Of a stretch of 64,000 bases of DNA, positions 47,367 through 54,500 are shown piece by piece. Origin of the DNA: Streptomyces sp. NRRL F-5135 (GTDB taxonomy: Bacteria > Actinomycetota > Actinomycetes > Streptomycetales > Streptomycetaceae). The stretch spans positions 1-64,000 of the forward strand of contig NZ_JOHR01000012.1 in assembly GCF_000719775.1 (NCBI RefSeq). Direction: 5' to 3'. A program made the translations under genes and the position numbers. A model generated the notes under the pieces. The model had not been told where the DNA came from, searched no databases, and saw nothing but the letters and a program-made list of their open reading frames with translations. Within the stretch, counting starts at the first letter, position 1. Each line of letters opens with the position of its first letter.

Positions 47367-47569
47367 GGGCCCTGCCCCACGCCACCACGCCCCGTCCGCC
47401 GCTCGACTCCGCCGGACACCCCCGGCCCCACCGGCGCCTCGCGCCGCCCCGCCCGTCGCCCCGTGTCGCCTCGCCGACCGGGGCGCGGTCGTTGCCGCCC
47501 GGCGCCGAAGGGCCGGTACCGGAGGGACGGAGGGGGCGGTCCGGCGACGCGGAGGCCGGCCGCCGGAGG

Positions 47570-48616
47570 TCAGGCAGGCAGGTGTTCCGTCACGGCGACG
47601 CGCGCGAGCAGGTCCTCGTACGCGCCGGCGTCGAACTCGCCCGCCGTCGGGGCCAGTACCGTCGCGGCCGACAGGGCCACCGCCCGGGTCAGCCGGTCGG
47701 GCCAGGAGAGCCCTTCGACCAGCGCGGAGAGCAGGCCGGCCACGGCCGAGTCGCCGGCACCCGTCGGGTTGCCCCGGGCCGGGGCGGGCGGGGACGCCTG
47801 CCAGGTGCCCTCAGGGGTGGCCGCGAGGACCCCGTCCGGGCCGAGCGAGGCGACGACCGCGTGCGCGCCCCGGCGACGGGCGTCGCGGGCGGCGCGCAGG
47901 GGCTCCCGGGCCCCGGTGAGCTGGGCGAGCTCGTCGGCGTTGGGCTTGACCAGGTCGGGGCGGGCGCCGATGCCCCGGCGCAGCGGCTCGCCGCTGGTGT
48001 CGAGGAGGACGGTGACGCCCGCGGCGCGGGCCCGGCGGATCAGTTCCCCGTACGCGCCGACGTGAATCCCGGGCGGCAGGCTGCCGCACAGCGCCACCGC
48101 CTCGGCATCGCCGAGCAGACGGTCGTAGGAGGCGAGGAACGCGGCCCATTCGGCGGCCGAGACCGTCGGTCCCGGCTCGTTGAGCTGGGTGGTGTCGCCG
48201 GACGCCGCGTCGACGACGGCGATCGTACGGCGGGTGGACCCGGCGATCGGTACGAGCGCGTCGACCGGCGGCTTGAAGACCGCACCAGGGCCGGTGCCCG
48301 TTCCGTCTCCCGTACCGCCGCCCGTGCCTGCGCCCCCGCCGGTGCCCGGCCCCGTGCCCGGGTCCGCGCCGGGCGCCGCGCCGCCGGTTCCCCTGCCGCC
48401 GTCGAGCAGTTCCCGTACGACATCGCCCGTCCGGCCGCCCGCGAAGCCGGTGACCACGGTCTCGTGTCCCAGCGCCGCCAGCACCCGCGCGACGTTCAGG
48501 CCCTTGCCGCCGGGACGCTCGCTGACCTCGGTCACGTGGTGCGAGCCGTGCGGCACCAGCGCGGGCGTCCGGTAGGTGATGTCCAGGGCGGCGTTGAGCG
48601 TGACTGTCAAGATCAT
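47570..48616 (-). CDS. PfkB-family hexose kinase (1-phosphofructokinase/tagatose-6-P kinase type)
   Basis: 348 residues. M-I-L-T-V-T-L-N-A-A-L-D, G-G-K-G-L-N-V-A-R and the C-terminal signature N-P-T-G-A-G-D-S with the catalytic Asp place it in the FruK/LacC branch of PfkB kinases. It phosphorylates a sugar phosphate with ATP. A Gly/Thr-rich insert (about residues 72-112) lies in the lid region after E-L-L-D-G-G and is absent from typical family members. Upstream, ACAC-CCCT-GTGT (48623-48634) may be an operator. Its neighbourhood with nagA and nagK suggests amino-sugar or related catabolism. Confidence 0.88.
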   Translation of the reverse strand: MILTVTLNAALDITYRTPALVPHGSHHVTEVSERPGGKGLNVARVLAALGHETVVTGFAGGRTGDVVRELLDGGRGTGGAAPGADPGTGPGTGGGAGTGGGTGDGTGTGPGAVFKPPVDALVPIAGSTRRTIAVVDAASGDTTQLNEPGPTVSAAEWAAFLASYDRLLGDAEAVALCGSLPPGIHVGAYGELIRRARAAGVTVLLDTSGEPLRRGIGARPDLVKPNADELAQLTGAREPLRAARDARRRGAHAVVASLGPDGVLAATPEGTWQASPPAPARGNPTGAGDSAVAGLLSALVEGLSWPDRLTRAVALSAATVLAPTAGEFDAGAYEDLLARVAVTEHLPA

Positions 48617-48840
48617 TACGTCACACCCCTGTGTAAAAGCGTGGAGCGGCCCTCGTTCGGCCGGCTGTCGTCGTAAAGATCATGTCAAAGGCGGGGCGGT
48701 TGGCCCAGACGTGGGGCCGACCGCCTTTGTCCTGCCCTGAGCAGGGGTGTTCGTTCGCGTCGATACGCCCCTACTCGTCCCCCGTCTTCGGGCCGGCCGA
48801 GCCGGCCGGGCCGATCAGCCGGCCGAGCGGACCGGGCCGA
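48617..48840. other. Gap between PfkB kinase and nagA
   Basis: Contains the PfkB promoter region (dyad at 48623-48634) near one end and GC-rich sequence with short G-G-C-C repeats near nagA. No gene supported. Confidence 0.6.
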
Positions 48841-50001
48841 TCAGCCGGTCGCCCCGATCGGACCGACCACCCAGTCGCCCTTGTGGAGCACGCCCTTGAG
48901 CGAGAAGTCCGCGTCCAGCACCACCGCGTCCGCGTCCTTGCCCGGCTCCAGCGAGCCGACCCGGTCGTACACGCCCAGCAGTTTCGCGGGATTCGCCGAG
49001 ATCGCCCGGACGATGTCCTCGACCGGCAGCCGGTCCACCGTCGCGGCCCGCCGGAACGCGACGTCCTGGGTCAGCGTGGACCCGGCGATCGTGCCGTCCC
49101 CGGCCAGCCGGGCCACCCCGCCCCGGACCTCCACGGCGAGCGGCCCGAGCTGGTAGCGCCCGTCGCCGAAGCCGGCCGCGTCCATGGCGTCCGTGACGAA
49201 CGCGACGCGGGCCGCGCCCGCGCGGTGGAAGGCCAGCTCCAGGGCCGCCGGGTGCAGATGCGTGCCGTCGTTGATCAGCTCGACCGTGACCCGCTCGTCC
49301 TCCAGCAGGGCGGCGACCGGCCCCGGCGCCCGGTGTCCGAGCGGCGGCATCGCGTTGAACAGGTGCGTCGCGACGGTCGCGCCCGCGTCGACCGCCTCGA
49401 CGGTCTGCTCGTACGTCGCGTCCGTATGGCCGACGGCGGCGATCACGCCGTGCTCCGCCAGGAGCCGTACGGACTCGATGCCGCCGGGCAGTTCGGGGGC
49501 GAGCGTGACCATCCGGGCCGTACCGCGCGCCGCGTCGAGCAGCTTGCGCACCTCGGCGGGGTCGGGGTGGCGCAGCAGGGCCTCGCTGTGCGCGCCCTTG
49601 CGGCAGGGGGAGATGAACGGTCCCTCGAAGTGGATGCCGGCCAGCTCGCCCTGCTCGACCAGCTCGGAGAGGAGACCGGCGCGCTGCGCGAGGAAGCCGG
49701 TGTCGCCGGTGACCGTGGAGGCGACGAGCGTGGTGGTGCCGTGGGCGCGGTGCGTACGGATGCCGGTGAGGACCTCGTCCACCGGTCCCGAGGCGAACGA
49801 GCCGCCGCCCCCGCCGTGGTTGTGCAGGTCCACGAAGCCGGGGACGAGCCAGTGCCCGGAGAGGTCCAGCGTGGTGGCGTCGTCCGGGGCGGCGCCCACG
49901 ATCCTGCCGCCCTCGACGATCACCCGCCCGCCGTCCACGATGCCGGTGGGCAGCACCACCCGGGCCCCGGCGAGAACGGTGCATGCGGCGCGAGCGGCCA
50001 T
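48841..50001 (-). CDS. nagA: N-acetylglucosamine-6-phosphate deacetylase
   Basis: 386 residues, ATG sharing one base with the nagK stop (TGATG) and GGAGG upstream, so translated in an operon with it. Amidohydrolase fold: G-F-V-D-L-H-N-H-G-G-G-G, G-I-H-F-E-G-P-F with the metal-binding Glu, A-A-V-G-H-T-D-A and H-L-F-N-A-M for the His ligands, and V-T-D-A-M-D-A-A-G with the catalytic Asp. It turns GlcNAc-6-P into GlcN-6-P and acetate, the committed step of amino-sugar use. DasR control is expected from the dre site at 51122. Confidence 0.94.
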   Translation of the reverse strand: MAARAACTVLAGARVVLPTGIVDGGRVIVEGGRIVGAAPDDATTLDLSGHWLVPGFVDLHNHGGGGGSFASGPVDEVLTGIRTHRAHGTTTLVASTVTGDTGFLAQRAGLLSELVEQGELAGIHFEGPFISPCRKGAHSEALLRHPDPAEVRKLLDAARGTARMVTLAPELPGGIESVRLLAEHGVIAAVGHTDATYEQTVEAVDAGATVATHLFNAMPPLGHRAPGPVAALLEDERVTVELINDGTHLHPAALELAFHRAGAARVAFVTDAMDAAGFGDGRYQLGPLAVEVRGGVARLAGDGTIAGSTLTQDVAFRRAATVDRLPVEDIVRAISANPAKLLGVYDRVGSLEPGKDADAVVLDADFSLKGVLHKGDWVVGPIGATG

Positions 50002-51095
50002 CAGGGGTTTACCTCCGTGGGTGCCGGGGCGAGTCGGGCCGCCGGGGTGGAAGACGCCGGGGTGGAAGGTGCCGGGGTGGAAGACGCCGGGGTGGAAGGT
50101 GCCGGGGTGGCAGGGGGCGAGGCGGTCGATCGGGACGGCGGGGCGGAGCTGTACATGTCGGCGCCGGCGGTGAGCAGGTCCCAGGCCAGCAGCCCCGCGC
50201 CCAGACAGCCGGCCGTGTCCCCGAGGGCCGCCGGGACGACCCGGGGGACCCGCTGGAACGTGACCCGCCGCTCGATCGCCGCCCGCAGGGGCGTGAACAA
50301 CGTTTCCCCGGCCTCGGCCAGTCCGCCACCGATGATCAGCGTGCGCGGGTCCAACAGGGTGAGCGCGGTGACCAGGCCCGCCGCGAGCGCGTCGACCGCG
50401 TCGTCCCAGACCCGTACGGCCCTGGGGTCACCGGAGTCCACGGCCTCGGCGCAGTCCGCCGCGTCCGCCCCGGGATCGCCGCTCGCCGCCGCCCAGGCGC
50501 GGGTGACGGCCCCGGCGGAGGCCAGGGTCTCCAGGCAGCCGCGCTGGCCGCAGCGGCACTCGGGGCCGTCGGGCCGTACCACGACGTGCCCGATCTCCCC
50601 CGCGGAACCATGGGCTCCGGCCTCTATCGCGCCACCGATGCAGATGGCCCCGGCGATGCCGGTGCCCAGCGGGACGAACAGGAACCGGTCGGTGCCCCGG
50701 CCCGCGCCGAGCCGCCCCTCGGCGAGGCCGCCGGCGCGCACGTCGTGGCCGAGCGCGGCCGGTACGCCGCCGAGCCGCGCGCTCAGCAGGTCGCGCAGTG
50801 GGACGTCGCGCCAGCCGAGGTTGGAGGCGTAGAGCGCGATGCCGCGCTCGGCGTCGACCAGGCCGGGAACCGCCACGCCGACAGCGGCGGCCCCTTCACC
50901 GTCCTCCCCGCCGAAGTGCTCCGCGCCGTACGCGTGCAGCTCGGCGGCGAAACCGAGGACGGTCTCCAGGACGGCCTCGGGCCCGCGCTCCCGGCCGGTC
51001 GCGCGCCGCGCCTGACGCAGCAGCGCGCCGTCCGCGCCGACCAGGGCGGCTTTGATGCCGGTGCCACCCACATCCAGGGCAATGACATGTCTCAC
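50001..51095 (-). CDS. nagK: ROK-family sugar kinase (N-acetylglucosamine kinase)
   Basis: 364 residues from a GTG at 51095. The ATP-binding start V-I-A-L-D-V-G-G-T-G-I-K-A-A-L, E-I-G-H-V-V with the sugar-contact Glu/His, and the zinc motif C-R-C-G-Q-R-G-C-L-E are those of ROK kinases. It phosphorylates GlcNAc to GlcNAc-6-P for NagA. The C-terminal 50 residues are a Ser/Thr/Pro/Ala repeat tail (T-P-A-S-S-T-P-A-P-S) coded by 15-bp tandem repeats, an addition to the normal family length. Confidence 0.92.
   Translation of the reverse strand: MRHVIALDVGGTGIKAALVGADGALLRQARRATGRERGPEAVLETVLGFAAELHAYGAEHFGGEDGEGAAAVGVAVPGLVDAERGIALYASNLGWRDVPLRDLLSARLGGVPAALGHDVRAGGLAEGRLGAGRGTDRFLFVPLGTGIAGAICIGGAIEAGAHGSAGEIGHVVVRPDGPECRCGQRGCLETLASAGAVTRAWAAASGDPGADAADCAEAVDSGDPRAVRVWDDAVDALAAGLVTALTLLDPRTLIIGGGLAEAGETLFTPLRAAIERRVTFQRVPRVVPAALGDTAGCLGAGLLAWDLLTAGADMYSSAPPSRSTASPPATPAPSTPASSTPAPSTPASSTPAARLAPAPTEVNP
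50041..50115 (-). repeat. Five 15-bp tandem units in the 3' end of nagK
   Basis: Units GCCGGGGTGGAAGAC and GCCGGGGTGGAAGGT alternate in frame and code the T-P-A-S-S-T-P-A-P-S tail of NagK. The fifth unit has drifted. Confidence 0.9.
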
Positions 51096-51121
51096 GGTGA
51101 CAGTCTGGCGCGTAGATCGTA

Positions 51122-51137
51122 AGAGGTCTAGTCCACT
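51122..51137. promoter_or_regulatory. dre site (DasR operator)
   Basis: AGAGGTCTAGTCCACT, 27 bases upstream of the nagK start, matches 14 of 16 positions of the near-palindromic dre pattern AGTGGTCTAGACCACT. DasR control of nag genes is established in S. coelicolor. Confidence 0.75.
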
Positions 51138-51447
51138 ACCGCGACGAGCGGGCCGAAGGGGCGCGGCCGCGCGTCGGCGGGGCCGGGGCTCGTGGGTCCG
51201 GGGGTTTCGATGCCCGACGCGTCCCGGGCGCCCCTGTGTGCCGGGTTTTCCGTGACGTCCGAGGTGGGCACGTATGGCGGCGGGTGGGTCGACAGTGGCT
51301 TGGAGCGCCCCCGGAGGCGAACCGAGCCCCAAAAAAAAGGGGAGGCTGTTGCGAAAGCGAAATGATCGTCGCCTGGACCCCTCCCTTCCTGGCGGGGGAA
51401 AATCGCATGTCCTTAGGAAAAAAGGATCAAGGACGGGGGATTGGGGC

Positions 51448-52713
51448 GTGCGACAGCGCTGCGTGGGCGTGACGGCGGCAATTGCCGCCCTGGGCATGAC
51501 AATTGCACTTTCCGGTTGCGGTAGCACAGGGACCCCTCGGAGCGTCACGCTCCGGCTCGTCGCCGCGGAGTACGGCACGAACTCGGACACCACGACACAG
51601 AAGTTCTGGTCGGCGCTGGCCCTGGCCTTCGAGTCCGAGCACCCCGACATCAAGGTCGACGTGCGGGTCCGGCCGTGGAAGACCATAGACAGCGACATCG
51701 CGGAGATGGTGGCGGAGGGCAAGGCGCCGGACCTGGCCCAGGGCAGTTCGTACGCCGATTACGCGAAAGGGGACAAGCTCTACACCGCGGACGAGGTCAT
51801 GTCCGTACCGACGCAGGCGAACTTCCTCTCCCAGCTGTCGGAGGCCGGCCGGGTCAACCGGATCCAGTACGGCCTGCCCTTCGCGGCCTCCACCCGGCTG
51901 CTCTTCTACAACAAGAAGCTCTACCGGGACGCCGGTCTGAGCGCCCCGAAGACCTGGGACGACATCGAACGGGACGCGCGGGCGCTGGCCGAGCGCGGGG
52001 TGACGACGCCGCTGGCGCTGCCGCTGGGGTCGGAGGAGGCCCAGAGCGAGACGCTGATGTGGCTGCTGAGCGGCGGGGGCGGCTACACGGAGACGGCGGA
52101 CGGCTCGTACAACATCGACTCGCCCCAGAACGTCAGGACCTTCACCTGGCTGAAGGGGCTCGTCGGCGAGGGCCTGACGGGCCCGGTGCCGCCGTCGAAG
52201 CTGGACCGGGCGACGGCGTTCAGCGCGTTCAGCAACGGCCAGGTGGGCATGCTCAACGGCCACCCGGCGCTGCTGGAGGCGGCGCGGAAGCGGGGCGTCG
52301 AGGTGGGCGCGGTGCCGCTGCCGGGCGTGCGCGGCAAGGCCAAGTCGTCCATGGGGTCGGCGGACTGGATGATGGCGTTCCGGCAGAACGGCCACGGGAA
52401 GCAGATCCGCGCCTTCCTGGACTACGTGTACGAGGACAAGAACGTGCTGGACTTCGTCGGGCGGTACGACCAGCTGCCGGTCACCTACAGCGCGAACGAG
52501 TCGATGGCGGGGAACCGGAAGTACGCGGACCTGGAGAAGTTCCGGTCGGCGCTGGACAGCTCGGAGCTGTTCCCGTACGGCAAGACGTCGTGGTCGAGCG
52601 TGAACGAGAGCATCAAGAAGAACATCGGCCGTGCGGTGGAGCCGGGCGGCAGGCCGGCGGACGTGCTGGGGCGGATAGCGAGGGACGCGTCGGCCGCCGA
52701 GGTGGCGGAGTAG
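51448..52713 (+). CDS. Extracellular solute-binding lipoprotein (sugar ABC transporter)
   Basis: 421 residues from the GTG at 51448, which gives a normal signal: V-R-Q-R-C, a hydrophobic core, then the lipobox L-S-G-C-G. Family 1 solute-binding features include V-R-V-R-P-W-K, P-D-L-A-Q-G-S-S-Y-A, Y-G-L-P-F-A-A-S-T-R-L-L-F-Y-N-K-K-L and N-G-Q-V-G-M-L-N-G. It would be anchored outside the membrane and capture sugars. No permease genes are adjacent, so it shares a transporter or senses sugars. It lies beyond the dre site and may belong to the amino-sugar group. An A-rich stretch (51327-51420) lies upstream. Confidence 0.88.
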   Translation: MRQRCVGVTAAIAALGMTIALSGCGSTGTPRSVTLRLVAAEYGTNSDTTTQKFWSALALAFESEHPDIKVDVRVRPWKTIDSDIAEMVAEGKAPDLAQGSSYADYAKGDKLYTADEVMSVPTQANFLSQLSEAGRVNRIQYGLPFAASTRLLFYNKKLYRDAGLSAPKTWDDIERDARALAERGVTTPLALPLGSEEAQSETLMWLLSGGGGYTETADGSYNIDSPQNVRTFTWLKGLVGEGLTGPVPPSKLDRATAFSAFSNGQVGMLNGHPALLEAARKRGVEVGAVPLPGVRGKAKSSMGSADWMMAFRQNGHGKQIRAFLDYVYEDKNVLDFVGRYDQLPVTYSANESMAGNRKYADLEKFRSALDSSELFPYGKTSWSSVNESIKKNIGRAVEPGGRPADVLGRIARDASAAEVAE

Positions 52714-52714
52714 C

Positions 52715-53032
52715 GTGACGGGGACACGAACGGCGGAAGCGGCGGGAGCAGGGGAAGGGACGTCGGTGCCGGTGGGACCCGAAGAGGAATCCGGGGGCAC
52801 GGGCGGCGCGGGGCTGTCCGAGCGGGATCTCGCGGTGCTCGCGGTCGAGCGGCGCGGATGGCCGGGGCCCGGGGCGAAGGAGCGCGCCATCCGGGAACAG
52901 CTCGGTATGTCCCCGACCCGGTACTACCAGCTGTTGAACGCGCTGCTGGACGATCCGCGCGCCTTGGAGTACGACGCGGTGACGGTGAACAGGCTGCGCA
53001 GGGTCCGCGCCGCCCGCCGCGCCCGCCGATGA
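52715..53032 (+). CDS. DUF3263 protein
   Basis: 105 residues from a GTG one base after the previous stop. A Gly/Glu-rich N-terminus of about 33 residues precedes the DUF3263 helical domain: L-S-E-R-D-L-A-V-L-A-V-E-R-R-G-W, G-A-K-E-R-A-I-R-E-Q-L-G-M-S and T-R-Y-Y-Q-L-L-N-A-L-L-D. The middle part looks like a helix-turn-helix, and DNA binding is likely. Co-transcribed with the lipoprotein gene by spacing. Confidence 0.88.
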   Translation: MTGTRTAEAAGAGEGTSVPVGPEEESGGTGGAGLSERDLAVLAVERRGWPGPGAKERAIREQLGMSPTRYYQLLNALLDDPRALEYDAVTVNRLRRVRAARRARR

Positions 53033-53197
53033 GCCCCGTCCCCGTGACCCGTACCCCTGTCCCGCGAGGGCGTCTCACCAGCGGCGGCGCGAGGGGCGGC
53101 ACCCGGCCGGCGCCCGGCCGGCACGCCGCGGGCACAAGAGGGTCCACCAGGGCGGTCAGTGCCCCACGCAACCGGTTCCACCGATAAAGTCGAACCT

Positions 53198-54040
53198 ATG
53201 GGCAGCCATTCGAACCCCCTGCCGCGGCCGACGACCATCGCCGGCGCCGACGGCCTGGCCGCGCTGCTTGCCCGGCCGGGCGAGGCGGTCGTCGCGCTCG
53301 ACTTCGACGGCACCCTCGCCGAGATCGTCCCCGACCCCGAGCAGGCCCGCGCCCACCCGCGCGCCACGGCCGCCCTCGCCGCTCTCGCGCCGCACCTCCT
53401 GTCGGTAGCGGTGATCACGGGTCGGCCGGCCGAGGTCGCGGTCCGCTACGGCGGCTTCGCCGACGTCCCGGGCCTGGAACGACTCGTCGTCCTGGGCCAC
53501 TACGGGGCCGAGCGCTGGGACGCGGTCACCGGCACCGTCCGGGCGCCCGCGACACACGAGGGGGTCGCGGCGGTCCGGGCGGAACTCCCCGGCTTCCTCG
53601 ACGGCGTCGGCGCCTGGCACGGCACCTGGATCGAGGAGAAGGGCCGGGCGGTCGCCGTCCACACCCGCCGCGCCTCCGACCCCCAGGCCGCCTTCGACGC
53701 CCTGCGCGCCCCCCTGGCCGAACTCGCCGCCCGCCACGGCCTCATCGTCGAACCCGGCCGCATGGTCCTGGAACTGCGCCCGCCCGGGATCGACAAGGGG
53801 GTGGCGCTGACCGAGTACGCCCGCGAGGTGGGCGCGGAGACGGTGCTGTACGGGGGCGACGACCTGGGAGACCTCCCGGCGTACACGGCGGTGGAGAAGC
53901 TGCGCCTGGAGGGCCACACCGGACTGCTGGTGTGCAGCGGCACGGACGTGCCCGAACTGGCGGCCCGCGCGGACCTGGTACTGCCGGGACCGGGAGCGCT
54001 CGCGGACTTCCTGGAGCACATCGGCCGACGTCTGGGCTGA
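53198..54040 (+). CDS. otsB: Trehalose-6-phosphate phosphatase
   Basis: 280 residues from the ATG at 53198. HAD motifs are V-A-L-D-F-D-G-T-L-A, S-V-A-V-I-T-G-R-P, the Lys in G-I-D-K-G-V-A-L and Y-G-G-D-D-L-G-D. E-E-K-G and V-L-E-L-R-P-P are the trehalose-phosphatase-specific parts. It removes phosphate from trehalose-6-P made by OtsA. The synthase gene is 3.2 kb away on the other strand, with a two-gene ATPase unit in between. Confidence 0.93.
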   Translation: MGSHSNPLPRPTTIAGADGLAALLARPGEAVVALDFDGTLAEIVPDPEQARAHPRATAALAALAPHLLSVAVITGRPAEVAVRYGGFADVPGLERLVVLGHYGAERWDAVTGTVRAPATHEGVAAVRAELPGFLDGVGAWHGTWIEEKGRAVAVHTRRASDPQAAFDALRAPLAELAARHGLIVEPGRMVLELRPPGIDKGVALTEYAREVGAETVLYGGDDLGDLPAYTAVEKLRLEGHTGLLVCSGTDVPELAARADLVLPGPGALADFLEHIGRRLG

Positions 54041-54063
54041 CTGGCACGCCGTACAATCCGGCT

Positions 54064-54489
54064 GTGGTGGATGTGCGGGTGGGGGAATTACGCAAGAGCC
54101 GCGAGCGGTTGCGGCAGCGCGGTGACGAGGCCGACAAGGCGGGGGACCCGGCCACCGCCGGTCTGATGCTCTTCTACAGCGCCGAGTGCGGGCTGAAGGC
54201 AGAGATCCTGGACCGTGTGCTCAAGGCGCGGGACACCTCGATGCTGCCCGCCGAACTGAGGACCCACAACCTGCGGGTCCTCGCCAAGGAGTTGCGTCTG
54301 CCGGCGGTCGTTCAGGACGCGGTCAAGTCCTGCACGCGCAAGAGCCGCACTGATCAGCCGCGGGTCCTGGTGGCGCCCAAGGAACTGCACGAAGCCTGGC
54401 GCTACGGTGCTGATCTGGACCCCGAGGAGCAGAACGAGGCACTGGCGGCCCTGCGGAATCTGATCGAGGCGGCACGCACGTGCCCGTGA
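54064..54489 (+). CDS. HEPN-like small protein of a two-gene ATPase unit
   Basis: 141 residues from a GTG at 54064, 23 bases after otsB. A compact helical protein with A-G-L-M-L-F-Y-S-A-E-C-G-L-K-A-E-I-L and T-H-N-L-R-V-L-A-K-E-L, the two helix patterns seen in HEPN proteins. An R-x-H (R66, H68) lies where HEPN nucleases often have RxxxxH, but the spacing is shorter, so RNase activity is uncertain. The stop overlaps the ATPase gene's region; the next gene's Shine-Dalgarno sits right after it, so the two are coupled. Confidence 0.6.
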   Translation: MVDVRVGELRKSRERLRQRGDEADKAGDPATAGLMLFYSAECGLKAEILDRVLKARDTSMLPAELRTHNLRVLAKELRLPAVVQDAVKSCTRKSRTDQPRVLVAPKELHEAWRYGADLDPEEQNEALAALRNLIEAARTCP

Positions 54490-54500
54490 CCGGAGGAACG

